DNA from: Litoditis marina
Lineage: Eukaryota > Nematoda > Chromadorea > Rhabditida > Rhabditidae
Reading direction: 5' to 3'
Assembly (NCBI GenBank): GCA_964036275.1
Contig: OZ038433.1
Coordinates: 9,713,048-9,777,047 of the forward strand
DNA length: 64,000 bases
Shown: one piece after another, positions 45,941 to 58,141 of the stretch
Numbering within the stretch: position 1 is the stretch's first letter
Layout of the letters: every line of letters begins with the position of its first letter
Position numbers and translations under genes: made by a program
Notes under the pieces: model-generated
What the model saw: only the letters and a program-made list of their open reading frames with translations
What the model was told of the DNA's origin: nothing
The model's database searches: none

Positions 45941-46218
45941 CTAGGGGATTCAGGCCCCGCGACTAATACGCAATTAGCAAGACTGGGCCGCGACCAACAC
46001 CCCGAACCAGAACTACGGGGTCACAGTGGACAAATCGATGAGTACTTCTTGAAAGCGTAGTTGTCTGAAAGTAAAAAGTATTTAGTCAATCACTATGTCG
46101 GGATTCAAACAGGTAATTCAACAAACCAATGTCTTGTTTCGCATGAGCGAGTATCTACATACCTAGATGTTGATAACATAGATTTTGATATGGGATTATA
46201 TTGTGACTTCCTTTGGCA

Positions 46219-47416
46219 TTAACTGATAGATATAAAGAGAACTAACTGTTGGCGGCAGTGTTTGAAAAGCACCGCTGCTGCGGTTTTCTTAGCAGCCACG
46301 CTGTTCTCCATGTAGTTTTTCTTCATCCTTGTTATAAGCTAAAAAATATACACTGAAACGAATTACTTAAAATCACGAGCCTAAAAGAAACCTTCACCAA
46401 CATTGAGGGCCGCGATCTCTCAAATAAATTGTGCAAACGAGCTTGCGTAACATGTAAGTGACATAAACTACTACACAACTGACCTTCGTATCGTGACTGC
46501 CATTCCATGGTAGCGGGCCTCGTTCCTGTTCACCCAGAATGAAACCGATTGCCTCAACGCAATCTGTTCGCGTTGTCGACCGCATGCGCATTTCGTTGAT
46601 TCCACTTAAAAACAAACATTCACTTTTCAGTTACGACTGTTTCCAGCTTTCTAATATTATGGAAATATCACACGAAAATATCTTACACAAGTATGTGGCT
46701 GCTGCCGTACACCGGTAAAGTCCGACTATTCCACCGAAGGGAGTCTTGTTTTACCTTTATACGTGAAAATTAATAACTGTACATCGGAGAATTAAGTTTC
46801 ACATTTCGGCGAAAAGTAGCCTGTTTCCCGATTTTTTGTCTGACCATTCGTAAACATCTAGTGTGGAATCGCTGGATTGCTAAGTAAAATCAAAAACCGA
46901 TGACCAAGAGGGAAAGCGTTAAAACGTGGGTAGAAAACAACCAATGATTTACCTATACTTTGCATTCCCTCTGAATCGACAATAGAACAGCCGCAAATCG
47001 ACTGCATTTCGCAATCTTTCCACCTTGATCCTGAGCTGGAGCTCATGCTCCATCCAGAGAGCACTATACGTAGAACTAAAAAACAGGGTTAAATAGAGAT
47101 TTTGTCAGAAGAAAATGAACATTCACAGTGAAAGATTTGTCTGTGAAAATCTGTGAAAGTTGAAAAGGTACTCGTCATTGTACACGTGTAAACTCACGTT
47201 TTCAATAATGGGTTGAATAGAGATTTTGTCAGAAGAAAATGAACATTCACAGTGAAAGATTTGTCTGTGAAAATCTGTGAAAGTTGAAAAGGTACTCGTC
47301 ATTGTACACGTGTAAACTCACGTTTTCAATAATGCGGAGGGATTGTATGAAACGCCGAAATCATCGGGAGACAAGGCTCTTAACCGTACGCCCGCATCCT
47401 CCAACTCTTTCACGAT
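46219..47416 (-). CDS. Unrecognised gene, last four exons (5'-truncated)
   Basis: Minus-strand exons 47322-47416, 46953-47075, 46484-46604 and 46219-46338 join in one open frame of 153 codons ending in TAA (46219-46221). Splice junctions: donors GTGAGT, GTAAAT and GTCAGT; acceptors TTTTTAG, TTTTTAG, TTTTAAG (non-standard AAG) and TTTTTAG. The protein starts IVKELEDAGVRLRALSPDDF, has a basic helical part (ELQLRIKVERLRNAVDL) and ends with an alanine/lysine stretch (NSVAAKKTAAAVLFKHC) and LVLFISIS. I do not recognise the family. Upstream exons are absent: 220 bp further on, the sequence becomes R satellite, so the gene was probably cut by the rearrangement. Confidence 0.6.
47087..47334. repeat. 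124-bp tandem duplication over a splice donor
   Basis: Two nearly identical 124-bp copies lie in the first visible intron. The duplicated piece includes the last 13 nt of exon 47322-47416 and its GTGAGT donor, so a second donor lies at about 47198. One end base differs (ATGGG against ATGCG). Confidence 0.8.
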
Positions 47417-47632
47417 CTAAAAATACCTTTCACTTTCAATGATTCGGTTAGAAATATTCAACCCGACAACTGAATGAACTAAGTCAGTGTGTCCAACAAT
47501 CTTTATGTTTCGTATTTAACCTACGTCAGCAAATAGTAGCATATTGTTATTATCGTCTGGTACAACACATAATAACCTAATAACGAAGTACATACGAGCA
47601 GGTGTATACCAGGTGTATAGCAGGTGTATATG
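47417..47632. other. Junction between the truncated gene and R satellite
   Basis: No exon is recognisable. 47600-47632 has three copies of AGGTGTATA-like sequence (CAGGTGTATACCAGGTGTAT), after which R begins at TGTGTATGATATTTGTAGC. Confidence 0.5.
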
Positions 47633-48442
47633 TGTATGATATTTGTAGCTTGATAATTACATCTGTAAGTACTAGGTTGTTTCACAGTGATCGGAAGTCT
47701 TTGAAAGCATTTGAAAATGTCTTGAGTCACCAGTGACTCAAGTGAAATATCCAGTTCAAGTGTGGACTACTATGTTAGTATGATCTATGTAGCTTGATAC
47801 TTGAGTTTTTCACTCCTAGGTTGCTCTTCGGTGATTGAACGTCATTGAGAGCTCTTGAAAATGTTTTGGGTCACCAGTGACTCACGTGAAATATCTAGTT
47901 TGTGGTTTAGTTCACTCTTTTGCTCCACTTTTAGCGAGGCCTACTCATTATCACAAATAACCACATAACCTTCTCCATCATGCACAGTGAAAAGTCAGGA
48001 TGAAAAATTTGTTCTACTCCCATCATCAGTACAACAGAGACACTCGTTCAAGACTTCTCCTTTATTTGAGACTTCCTTAACTACTCCAAAATTGTCCGAG
48101 CAACTAGCCTTAAAACTTTTAAAGTTTCACGGTTCAGATGTTTGTTCGATAAAATGATGGTCTTGGTTGTTTTTGTACGTTTGGCCTGAACAAACACGTT
48201 TTTTGGAACTTTAAGAAAATTTTGCGAAATTTCATTTTTTTTGTATGGGATGAACATATGACTACAAGTATCGCATTTCACTAGTGATAAATCCAAAATA
48301 CATCCTGCTTGAACATAATATAGTTGTAGTTAGAGATTAGTCACCTGTAGTTTGTTCTGGTCGATGAAGAATTGTCTGAGTCACCGCTGACTCGACCGAG
48401 TCATTGGTGACTCACCAAAGGCGCTAATGACTCAATTGATTT
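47633..48442. repeat. R flank, partial copy left of array 2
   Basis: Matches 7534-8343 at a constant offset of 40,099. It holds the last satellite unit (core at 47724), the degenerate core, and the palindromes before the edge SL1 gene. Confidence 0.92.
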
Positions 48443-48528
48443 CCCAAGTTTGAGGTACTTTCTCGTTCTGACCCAATGAAAGTTGTGGTTAAGACAAATT
48501 TTGGAACGCCCTCCAGTAGGAGGGCCCT
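48433..48528 (+). ncRNA. SL1 RNA gene with replaced 5' end (array 2 edge)
   Basis: Same R/SL1 chimera as at 8334: the leader is intact only from CCCAAGTTTGAG. Confidence 0.7.
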
Positions 48529-48972
48529 AAGAATGTGAACAAAAGTAAAAACACGTGTGTCACGTAAGCAGACATCAGGTGTTCTCTAAAAGAAACGTTG
48601 TAGTTTGCTCCACGTCGGCAACAAAAGGGATGTTCATGCATGTTTAGTAGGTGTGGACCCGTGAAAATGCACGTTTTCCCACGTGAGTCACGTGAAACAA
48701 AAGTCGAACTTTTTGCACACTACACCTCAATTCATGTTAAACATCATGGAAAATACTTTTACTAAAGCTATTCGTAGATTTTTCCCATAACTTTATCCAA
48801 ATTCTCATCGAGTTTCGGAAATTAACGAAATTGGAATTTGCTTCCCATTTGAGGGCTACAATCGAGAACTGAGAGCTAAATCATTTATCTCATCTATGAA
48901 AAACCTAACATTTCCATATACAACAGTGAACCGCGCGCTCTTCCCCCCGAAACAAGCATTCCGGCTCGGAGG

Positions 48973-49042
48973 TGTCCGGTGGCCTAGTGGATAGTGCTGC
49001 CGCCTCCCGTGCCGGAGGGGGGAGGTTCAAATACCTGTAGAT
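48973..49042 (+). ncRNA. tRNA-like sequence
   Basis: A and B boxes and T5 run unchanged from the copy at 10858. Confidence 0.4.
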
Positions 49043-49509
49043 TTTTGCCATTTGCAATCGGGAAATTTTTTCCGAATTTGCTTCTTTTCGTGCCGTGTGC
49101 ATACAAAACGACGTGCCAATCGCAGAAATCTTGTCATTTTTGTTTTTCGACCCTTCAAAGCTGAGATTTGAGCGAAAAACCGCGATTCTACAGGTCTATA
49201 GCTGGGGATGGGGAGAAGTTGGTGACTTGTACAGTGGTTGACTCACAGAAAACTGTTTTCTCGACTGGTAGATCAAGAGATTGCGAGATATAATTAAGAA
49301 TTGTTCGAATTATGCGCGAGGAAAGACCTTTAGAACTGCTATTTTCGCGCGTTTTGTCCGAATTCACGTGGAAACCACGTGAACTTGTGACTGAGAAATT
49401 CAGCAAATTAGTGGCCGGGAACGTTAAGAAATTGCTTATTTATGTTTTATGTGTCCTAGTTGCGTAAATCTGCCTCCAGCATGTCCCTAGTAGACCCCCG
49501 AGTGCTTTC

Positions 49510-49628
49510 GCTTACGACCATACCACGTTGAAAATACGCCATCCCGTCCGATCTGGCAAGTCAAGCAACGTTGGGCCCGGTTAGTACTTGGATCGGAGAC
49601 GGCTTGGGAATCCCGGGTGCCGTAAGCT
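49510..49628 (+). rRNA. 5S ribosomal RNA (array 2, copy 1)
   Basis: Full 119-nt copy with T5 terminator. Confidence 0.97.
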
Positions 49629-49798
49629 TTTTACATTTTTATCTAAAACTAGATCGAATTTCATTAGTTTTAGCGCCCAAACTAACCAAATACTATCTGT
49701 TTTAGCGCTTAAAGGGGGCGTTTTGGCCAGCCAGCTGGCCAGACTGAGATGAGATACGTACGTCTCATGAGCGTCCACCACTATCCTACCCTCTCGTT

Positions 49799-49894
49799 GG
49801 TTTAATTACCCAAGTTTGAGGTACTTTCTCGTTCTGACCCAATGAAAGTTGTGGTTAAGACAAATTTTGGAACGCCCTCCAGTAGGAGGGCCCT
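49799..49894 (+). ncRNA. SL1 spliced-leader RNA
   Basis: Complete leader, donor, Sm site and 3' stem-loop. Confidence 0.97.
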
Positions 49895-50347
49895 AAGAAT
49901 GTGAACAAAAGTAAAAACACGTGTGTCACGTGCGTCACGTAAGCAGACATCAGGTGTTCTCTAAAAGAAACGTTGTAGTTTGCTCCACGTCGGCAACAAA
50001 AGGGATGTTCATGCATGTTTAGTAGGTGTGGACCCGTGAAAATGCACGTTTTCCCACGTGAGTCACGTGAAACAAAAGTCGAACTTTTTGCACACTACAC
50101 CTCAATTCATGTTAAACATCATGGAAAATACTTTTACTAAAGCTATTCGTAGATTTTTCCCATAACTTTATCCAAATTCTCATCGAGTTTCGGAAATTAA
50201 CGAAATTGGAATTTGCTTCCCATTTGAGGGCTACAATCGAGAACTGAGAGCTAAATCATTTATCTCATCTATGAAAAACCTAACATTTCCATATACAACA
50301 GTGAACCGCGCGCTCTTCCCCCCGAAACAAGCATTCCGGCTCGGAGG

Positions 50348-50417
50348 TGTCCGGTGGCCTAGTGGATAGTGCTGCCGCCTCCCGTGCCGGAGGGGGGAGG
50401 TTCAAATACCTGTAGAT
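50348..50417 (+). ncRNA. tRNA-like sequence
   Basis: A and B boxes and T5 run unchanged from the copy at 10858. Confidence 0.4.
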
Positions 50418-50884
50418 TTTTGCCATTTGCAATCGGGAAATTTTTTCCGAATTTGCTTCTTTTCGTGCCGTGTGCATACAAAACGACGTGCCAATCGCAG
50501 AAATCTTGTCATTTTTGTTTTTCGACCCTTCAAAGCTGAGATTTGAGCGAAAAACCGCGATTCTACAGGTCTATAGCTGGGGATGGGGAGAAGTTGGTGA
50601 CTTGTACAGTGGTTGACTCACAGAAAACTGTTTTCTCGACTGGTAGATCAAGAGATTGCGAGATATAATTAAGAATTGTTCGAATTATGCGCGAGGAAAG
50701 ACCTTTAGAACTGCTATTTTCGCGCGTTTTGTCCGAATTCACGTGGAAACCACGTGAACTTGTGACTGAGAAATTCAGCAAATTAGTGGCCGGGAACGTT
50801 AAGAAATTGCTTATTTATGTTTTATGTGTCCTAGTTGCGTAAATCTGCCTCCAGCATGTCCCTAGTAGACCCCCGAGTGCTTTC

Positions 50885-51003
50885 GCTTACGACCATACCA
50901 CGTTGAAAATACGCCATCCCGTCCGATCTGGCAAGTCAAGCAACGTTGGGCCCGGTTAGTACTTGGATCGGAGACGGCTTGGGAATCCCGGGTGCCGTAA
51001 GCT
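50885..51003 (+). rRNA. 5S ribosomal RNA (array 2, copy 2)
   Basis: Full 119-nt copy with T5 terminator. Confidence 0.97.
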
Positions 51004-51173
51004 TTTTACATTTTTATCTAAAACTAGATCGAATTTCATTAGTTTTAGCGCCCAAACTAACCAAATACTATCTGTTTTAGCGCTTAAAGGGGGCGTTTTG
51101 GCCAGCCAGCTGGCCAGACTGAGATGAGATACGTACGTCTCATGAGCGTCCACCACTATCCTACCCTCTCGTT

Positions 51174-51269
51174 GGTTTAATTACCCAAGTTTGAGGTACT
51201 TTCTCGTTCTGACCCAATGAAAGTTGTGGTTAAGACAAATTTTGGAACGCCCTCCAGTAGGAGGGCCCT
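51174..51269 (+). ncRNA. SL1 spliced-leader RNA
   Basis: Complete leader, donor, Sm site and 3' stem-loop. Confidence 0.97.
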
Positions 51270-51722
51270 AAGAATGTGAACAAAAGTAAAAACACGTGTG
51301 TCACGTGCGTCACGTAAGCAGACATCAGGTGTTCTCTAAAAGAAACGTTGTAGTTTGCTCCACGTCGGCAACAAAAGGGATGTTCATGCATGTTTAGTAG
51401 GTGTGGACCCGTGAAAATGCACGTTTTCCCACGTGAGTCACGTGAAACAAAAGTCGAACTTTTTGCACACTACACCTCAATTCATGTTAAACATCATGGA
51501 AAATACTTTTACTAAAGCTATTCGTAGATTTTTCCCATAACTTTATCCAAATTCTCATCGAGTTTCGGAAATTAACGAAATTGGAATTTGCTTCCCATTT
51601 GAGGGCTACAATCGAGAACTGAGAGCTAAATCATTTATCTCATCTATGAAAAACCTAACATTTCCATATACAACAGTGAACCGCGCGCTCTTCCCCCCGA
51701 AACAAGCATTCCGGCTCGGAGG

Positions 51723-51792
51723 TGTCCGGTGGCCTAGTGGATAGTGCTGCCGCCTCCCGTGCCGGAGGGGGGAGGTTCAAATACCTGTAGAT
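51723..51792 (+). ncRNA. tRNA-like sequence
   Basis: Boxes unchanged. The spacer that follows has GCTGGGAATGG in place of GCTGGGGATGG. Confidence 0.4.
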
Positions 51793-52259
51793 TTTTGCCA
51801 TTTGCAATCGGGAAATTTTTTCCGAATTTGCTTCTTTTCGTGCCGTGTGCATACAAAACGACGTGCCAATCGCAGAAATCTTGTCATTTTTGTTTTTCGA
51901 CCCTTCAAAGCTGAGATTTGAGCGAAAAACCGCGATTCTACAGGTCTATAGCTGGGAATGGGGAGAAGTTGGTGACTTGTACAGTGGTTGACTCACAGAA
52001 AACTGTTTTCTCGACTGGTAGATCAAGAGATTGCGAGATATAATTAAGAATTGTTCGAATTATGCGCGAGGAAAGACCTTTAGAACTGCTATTTTCGCGC
52101 GTTTTGTCCGAATTCACGTGGAAACCACGTGAACTTGTGACTGAGAAATTCAGCAAATTAGTGGCCGGGAACGTTAAGAAATTGCTTATTTATGTTTTAT
52201 GTGTCCTAGTTGCGTAAATCTGCCTCCAGCATGTCCCTAGTAGACCCCCGAGTGCTTTC

Positions 52260-52378
52260 GCTTACGACCATACCACGTTGAAAATACGCCATCCCGTCCG
52301 ATCTGGCAAGTCAAGCAACGTTGGGCCCGGTTAGTACTTGGATCGGAGACGGCTTGGGAATCCCGGGTGCCGTAAGCT
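52260..52378 (+). rRNA. 5S ribosomal RNA (array 2, copy 3)
   Basis: Full 119-nt copy with T5 terminator. Confidence 0.97.
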
Positions 52379-52548
52379 TTTTACATTTTTATCTAAAACT
52401 AGATCGAATTTCATTAGTTTTAGCGCCCAAACTAACCAAATACTATCTGTTTTAGCGCTTAAAGGGGGCGTTTTGGCCAGCCAGCTGGCCAGACTGAGAT
52501 GAGATACGTACGTCTCATGAGCGTCCACCACTATCCTACCCTCTCGTT

Positions 52549-52644
52549 GGTTTAATTACCCAAGTTTGAGGTACTTTCTCGTTCTGACCCAATGAAAGTT
52601 GTGGTTAAGACAAATTTTGGAACGCCCTCCAGTAGGAGGGCCCT
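52549..52644 (+). ncRNA. SL1 spliced-leader RNA
   Basis: Complete leader, donor, Sm site and 3' stem-loop. Confidence 0.97.
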
Positions 52645-53097
52645 AAGAATGTGAACAAAAGTAAAAACACGTGTGTCACGTGCGTCACGTAAGCAGACAT
52701 CAGGTGTTCTCTAAAAGAAACGTTGTAGTTTGCTCCACGTCGGCAACAAAAGGGATGTTCATGCATGTTTAGTAGGTGTGGACCCGTGAAAATGCACGTT
52801 TTCCCACGTGAGTCACGTGAAACAAAAGTCGAACTTTTTGCACACTACACCTCAATTCATGTTAAACATCATGGAAAATACTTTTACTAAAGCTATTCGT
52901 AGATTTTTCCCATAACTTTATCCAAATTCTCATCGAGTTTCGGAAATTAACGAAATTGGAATTTGCTTCCCATTTGAGGGCTACAATCGAGAACTGAGAG
53001 CTAAATCATTTATCTCATCTATGAAAAACCTAACATTTCCATATACAACAGTGAACCGCGCGCTCTTCCCCCCGAAACAAGCATTCCGGCTCGGAGG

Positions 53098-53167
53098 TGT
53101 CCGGTGGCCTAGTGGATAGTGCTGCCGCCTCCCGTGCCGGAGGGGGGAGGTTCAAATACCTGTAGAT
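53098..53167 (+). ncRNA. tRNA-like sequence
   Basis: Boxes unchanged. The unit is 1,372 bp because of a 1-nt loss in a T run (about 53190) and a 2-nt loss at GCTGGATGGG (about 53328). Confidence 0.4.
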
Positions 53168-53631
53168 TTTTGCCATTTGCAATCGGGAAATTTTTCCGAA
53201 TTTGCTTCTTTTCGTGCCGTGTGCATACAAAACGACGTGCCAATCGCAGAAATCTTGTCATTTTTGTTTTTCGACCCTTCAAAGCTGAGATTTGAGCGAA
53301 AAACCGCGATTCTACAGGTCTATAGCTGGATGGGGAGAAGTTGGTGACTTGTACAGTGGTTGACTCACAGAAAACTGTTTTCTCGACTGGTAGATCAAGA
53401 GATTGCGAGATATAATTAAGAATTGTTCGAATTATGCGCGAGGAAAGACCTTTAGAACTGCTATTTTCGCGCGTTTTGTCCGAATTCACGTGGAAACCAC
53501 GTGAACTTGTGACTGAGAAATTCAGCAAATTAGTGGCCGGGAACGTTAAGAAATTGCTTATTTATGTTTTATGTGTCCTAGTTGCGTAAATCTGCCTCCA
53601 GCATGTCCCTAGTAGACCCCCGAGTGCTTTC

Positions 53632-53750
53632 GCTTACGACCATACCACGTTGAAAATACGCCATCCCGTCCGATCTGGCAAGTCAAGCAACGTTGGGCCC
53701 GGTTAGTACTTGGATCGGAGACGGCTTGGGAATCCCGGGTGCCGTAAGCT
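53632..53750 (+). rRNA. 5S ribosomal RNA (array 2, copy 4)
   Basis: Full 119-nt copy with T5 terminator. Confidence 0.97.
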
Positions 53751-53920
53751 TTTTACATTTTTATCTAAAACTAGATCGAATTTCATTAGTTTTAGCGCCC
53801 AAACTAACCAAATACTATCTGTTTTAGCGCTTAAAGGGGGCGTTTTGGCCAGCCAGCTGGCCAGACTGAGATGAGATACGTACGTCTCATGAGCGTCCAC
53901 CACTATCCTACCCTCTCGTT

Positions 53921-54016
53921 GGTTTAATTACCCAAGTTTGAGGTACTTTCTCGTTCTGACCCAATGAAAGTTGTGGTTAAGACAAATTTTGGAACGCCCT
54001 CCAGTAGGAGGGCCCT
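53921..54016 (+). ncRNA. SL1 spliced-leader RNA
   Basis: Complete leader, donor, Sm site and 3' stem-loop. Confidence 0.97.
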
Positions 54017-54469
54017 AAGAATGTGAACAAAAGTAAAAACACGTGTGTCACGTGCGTCACGTAAGCAGACATCAGGTGTTCTCTAAAAGAAACGTTGTAG
54101 TTTGCTCCACGTCGGCAACAAAAGGGATGTTCATGCATGTTTAGTAGGTGTGGACCCGTGAAAATGCACGTTTTCCCACGTGAGTCACGTGAAACAAAAG
54201 TCGAACTTTTTGCACACTACACCTCAATTCATGTTAAACATCATGGAAAATACTTTTACTAAAGCTATTCGTAGATTTTTCCCATAACTTTATCCAAATT
54301 CTCATCGAGTTTCGGAAATTAACGAAATTGGAATTTGCTTCCCATTTGAGGGCTACAATCGAGAACTGAGAGCTAAATCATTTATCTCATCTATGAAAAA
54401 CCTAACATTTCCATATACAACAGTGAACCGCGCGCTCTTCCCCCCGAAACAAGCATTCCGGCTCGGAGG

Positions 54470-54539
54470 TGTCCGGTGGCCTAGTGGATAGTGCTGCCGC
54501 CTCCCGTGCCGGAGGGGGGAGGTTCAAATACCTGTAGAT
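54470..54539 (+). ncRNA. tRNA-like sequence
   Basis: A and B boxes and T5 run unchanged from the copy at 10858. Confidence 0.4.
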
Positions 54540-55006
54540 TTTTGCCATTTGCAATCGGGAAATTTTTTCCGAATTTGCTTCTTTTCGTGCCGTGTGCATA
54601 CAAAACGACGTGCCAATCGCAGAAATCTTGTCATTTTTGTTTTTCGACCCTTCAAAGCTGAGATTTGAGCGAAAAACCGCGATTCTACAGGTCTATAGCT
54701 GGGGATGGGGAGAAGTTGGTGACTTGTACAGTGGTTGACTCACAGAAAACTGTTTTCTCGACTGGTAGATCAAGAGATTGCGAGATATAATTAAGAATTG
54801 TTCGAATTATGCGCGAGGAAAGACCTTTAGAACTGCTATTTTCGCGCGTTTTGTCCGAATTCACGTGGAAACCACGTGAACTTGTGACTGAGAAATTCAG
54901 CAAATTAGTGGCCGGGAACGTTAAGAAATTGCTTATTTATGTTTTATGTGTCCTAGTTGCGTAAATCTGCCTCCAGCATGTCCCTAGTAGACCCCCGAGT
55001 GCTTTC

Positions 55007-55125
55007 GCTTACGACCATACCACGTTGAAAATACGCCATCCCGTCCGATCTGGCAAGTCAAGCAACGTTGGGCCCGGTTAGTACTTGGATCGGAGACGGC
55101 TTGGGAATCCCGGGTGCCGTAAGCT
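55007..55125 (+). rRNA. 5S ribosomal RNA (array 2, copy 5)
   Basis: Full 119-nt copy with T5 terminator. Confidence 0.97.
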
Positions 55126-55295
55126 TTTTACATTTTTATCTAAAACTAGATCGAATTTCATTAGTTTTAGCGCCCAAACTAACCAAATACTATCTGTTTT
55201 AGCGCTTAAAGGGGGCGTTTTGGCCAGCCAGCTGGCCAGACTGAGATGAGATACGTACGTCTCATGAGCGTCCACCACTATCCTACCCTCTCGTT

Positions 55296-55391
55296 GGTTT
55301 AATTACCCAAGTTTGAGGTACTTTCTCGTTCTGACCCAATGAAAGTTGTGGTTAAGACAAATTTTGGAAGGCCCTCCAGTAGGAGGGCCCT
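55296..55391 (+). ncRNA. SL1 spliced-leader RNA, 3' stem variant
   Basis: One change just after the Sm site (GGAAGGCCC in place of GGAACGCCC) lengthens the 3' stem from 7 to 8 pairs. Leader and donor unchanged. Confidence 0.95.
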
Positions 55392-55844
55392 AAGAATGTG
55401 AACAAAAGTAAAAACACGTGTGTCACGTGCGTCACGTAAGCAGACATCAGGTGTTCTCTAAAAGAAACGTTGTAGTTTGCTCCACGTCGGCAACAAAAGG
55501 GATGTTCATGCATGTTTAGTAGGTGTGGACCCGTGAAAATGCACGTTTTCCCACGTGAGTCACGTGAAACAAAAGTCGAACTTTTTGCACACTACACCTC
55601 AATTCATGTTAAACATCATGGAAAATACTTTTACTAAAGCTATTCGTAGATTTTTCCCATAACTTTATCCAAATTCTCATCGAGTTTCGGAAATTAACGA
55701 AATTGGAATTTGCTTCCCATTTGAGGGCTACAATCGAGAACTGAGAGCTAAATCATTTATCTCATCTATGAAAAACCTAACATTTCCATATACAACAGTG
55801 AACCGCGCGCTCTTCCCCCCGAAACAAGCATTCCGGCTCGGAGG

Positions 55845-55914
55845 TGTCCGGTGGCCTAGTGGATAGTGCTGCCGCCTCCCGTGCCGGAGGGGGGAGGTTC
55901 AAATACCTGTAGAT
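55845..55914 (+). ncRNA. tRNA-like sequence
   Basis: A and B boxes and T5 run unchanged from the copy at 10858. Confidence 0.4.
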
Positions 55915-56381
55915 TTTTGCCATTTGCAATCGGGAAATTTTTTCCGAATTTGCTTCTTTTCGTGCCGTGTGCATACAAAACGACGTGCCAATCGCAGAAA
56001 TCTTGTCATTTTTGTTTTTCGACCCTTCAAAGCTGAGATTTGAGCGAAAAACCGCGATTCTACAGGTCTATAGCTGGGGATGGGGAGAAGTTGGTGACTT
56101 GTACAGTGGTTGACTCACAGAAAACTGTTTTCTCGACTGGTAGATCAAGAGATTGCGAGATATAATTAAGAATTGTTCGAATTATGCGCGAGGAAAGACC
56201 TTTAGAACTGCTATTTTCGCGCGTTTTGTCCGAATTCACGTGGAAACCACGTGAACTTGTGACTGAGAAATTCAGCAAATTAGTGGCCGGGAACGTTAAG
56301 AAATTGCTTATTTATGTTTTATGTGTCCTAGTTGCGTAAATCTGCCTCCAGCATGTCCCTAGTAGACCCCCGAGTGCTTTC

Positions 56382-56500
56382 GCTTACGACCATACCACGT
56401 TGAAAATACGCCATCCCGTCCGATCTGGCAAGTCAAGCAACGTTGGGCCCGGTTAGTACTTGGATCGGAGACGGCTTGGGAATCCCGGGTGCCGTAAGCT
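56382..56500 (+). rRNA. 5S ribosomal RNA (array 2, copy 6)
   Basis: Full 119-nt copy with T5 terminator. Confidence 0.97.
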
Positions 56501-56670
56501 TTTTACATTTTTATCTAAAACTAGATCGAATTTCATTAGTTTTAGCGCCCAAACTAACCAAATACTATCTGTTTTAGCGCTTAAAGGGGGCGTTTTGGCC
56601 AGCCAGCTGGCCAGACTGAGATGAGATACGTACGTCTCATGAGCGTCCACCACTATCCTACCCTCTCGTT

Positions 56671-56766
56671 GGTTTAATTACCCAAGTTTGAGGTACTTTC
56701 TCGTTCTGACCCAATGAAAGTTGTGGTTAAGACAAATTTTGGAAGGCCCTCCAGTAGGAGGGCCCT
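56671..56766 (+). ncRNA. SL1 spliced-leader RNA, 3' stem variant
   Basis: Shares the C-to-G stem change with the copy at 55296. Confidence 0.95.
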
Positions 56767-57219
56767 AAGAATGTGAACAAAAGTAAAAACACGTGTGTCA
56801 CGTGCGTCACGTAAGCAGACATCAGGTGTTCTCTAAAAGAAACGTTGTAGTTTGCTCCACGTCGGCAACAAAAGGGATGTTCATGCATGTTTAGTAGGTG
56901 TGGACCCGTGAAAATGCACGTTTTCCCACGTGAGTCACGTGAAACAAAAGTCGAACTTTTTGCACACTACACCTCAATTCATGTTAAACATCATGGAAAA
57001 TACTTTTACTAAAGCTATTCGTAGATTTTTCCCATAACTTTATCCAAATTCTCATCGAGTTTCGGAAATTAACGAAATTGGAATTTGCTTCCCATTTGAG
57101 GGCTACAATCGAGAACTGAGAGCTAAATCATTTATCTCATCTATGAAAAACCTAACATTTCCATATACAACAGTGAACCGCGCGCTCTTCCCCCCGAAAC
57201 AAGCATTCCGGCTCGGAGG

Positions 57220-57289
57220 TGTCCGGTGGCCTAGTGGATAGTGCTGCCGCCTCCCGTGCCGGAGGGGGGAGGTTCAAATACCTGTAGAT
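57220..57289 (+). ncRNA. tRNA-like sequence, terminator changed
   Basis: A and B boxes unchanged, but the following T5 run is broken to TTC TT (GATTCTTGCC), which would weaken a Pol III stop if the sequence is transcribed. Confidence 0.38.
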
Positions 57290-57756
57290 TCTTGCCATTT
57301 GCAATCGGGAAATTTTTTCCGAATTTGCTTCTTTTCGTGCCGTGTGCATACAAAACGACGTGCCAATCGCAGAAATCTTGTCATTTTTGTTTTTCGACCC
57401 TTCAAAGCTGAGATTTGAGCGAAAAACCGCGATTCTACAGGTCTATAGCTGGGGATGGGGAGAAGTTGGTGACTTGTACAGTGGTTGACTCACAGAAAAC
57501 TGTTTTCTCGACTGGTAGATCAAGAGATTGCGAGATATAATTAAGAATTGTTCGAATTATGCGCGAGGAAAGACCTTTAGAACTGCTATTTTCGCGCGTT
57601 TTGTCCGAATTCACGTGGAAACCACGTGAACTTGTGACTGAGAAATTCAGCAAATTAGTGGCCGGGAACGTTAAGAAATTGCTTATTCATGTTTTATGTG
57701 TCCTAGTTGCGTAAATCTGCCTCCAGCATGTCCCTAGTAGACCCCCGAGTGCTTTC

Positions 57757-57875
57757 GCTTACGACCATACCACGTTGAAAATACGCCATCCCGTCCGATC
57801 TGGCAAGTCAAGCAACGTTGGGCCCGGTTAGTACTTGGATCGGAGACGGCTTGGGAATCCCGGGTGCCGTAAGCT
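57757..57875 (+). rRNA. 5S ribosomal RNA (array 2, copy 7)
   Basis: Full 119-nt copy with T5 terminator. Confidence 0.97.
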
Positions 57876-58045
57876 TTTTACATTTTTATCTAAAACTAGA
57901 TCGAATTTCATTAGTTTTAGCGCCCAAACTAACCAAATACTATCTGTTTTAGCGCTTAAAGGGGGCGTTTTGGCCAGCCAGCTGGCCAGACTGAGATGAG
58001 ATACGTACGTCTCATGAGCGTCCACCACTATCCTACCCTCTCGTT

Positions 58046-58141
58046 GGTTTAATTACCCAAGTTTGAGGTACTTTCTCGTTCTGACCCAATGAAAGTTGTG
58101 GTTAAGACAAATTTTGGAACGCCCTCCAGTAGGAGGGCCCT
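58046..58141 (+). ncRNA. SL1 spliced-leader RNA (before the short spacer)
   Basis: RNA intact. The spacer after it is deleted from CACGTGCG to GATGGGGAG, which removes the tRNA-like sequence, as also seen near 8950. Confidence 0.96.
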
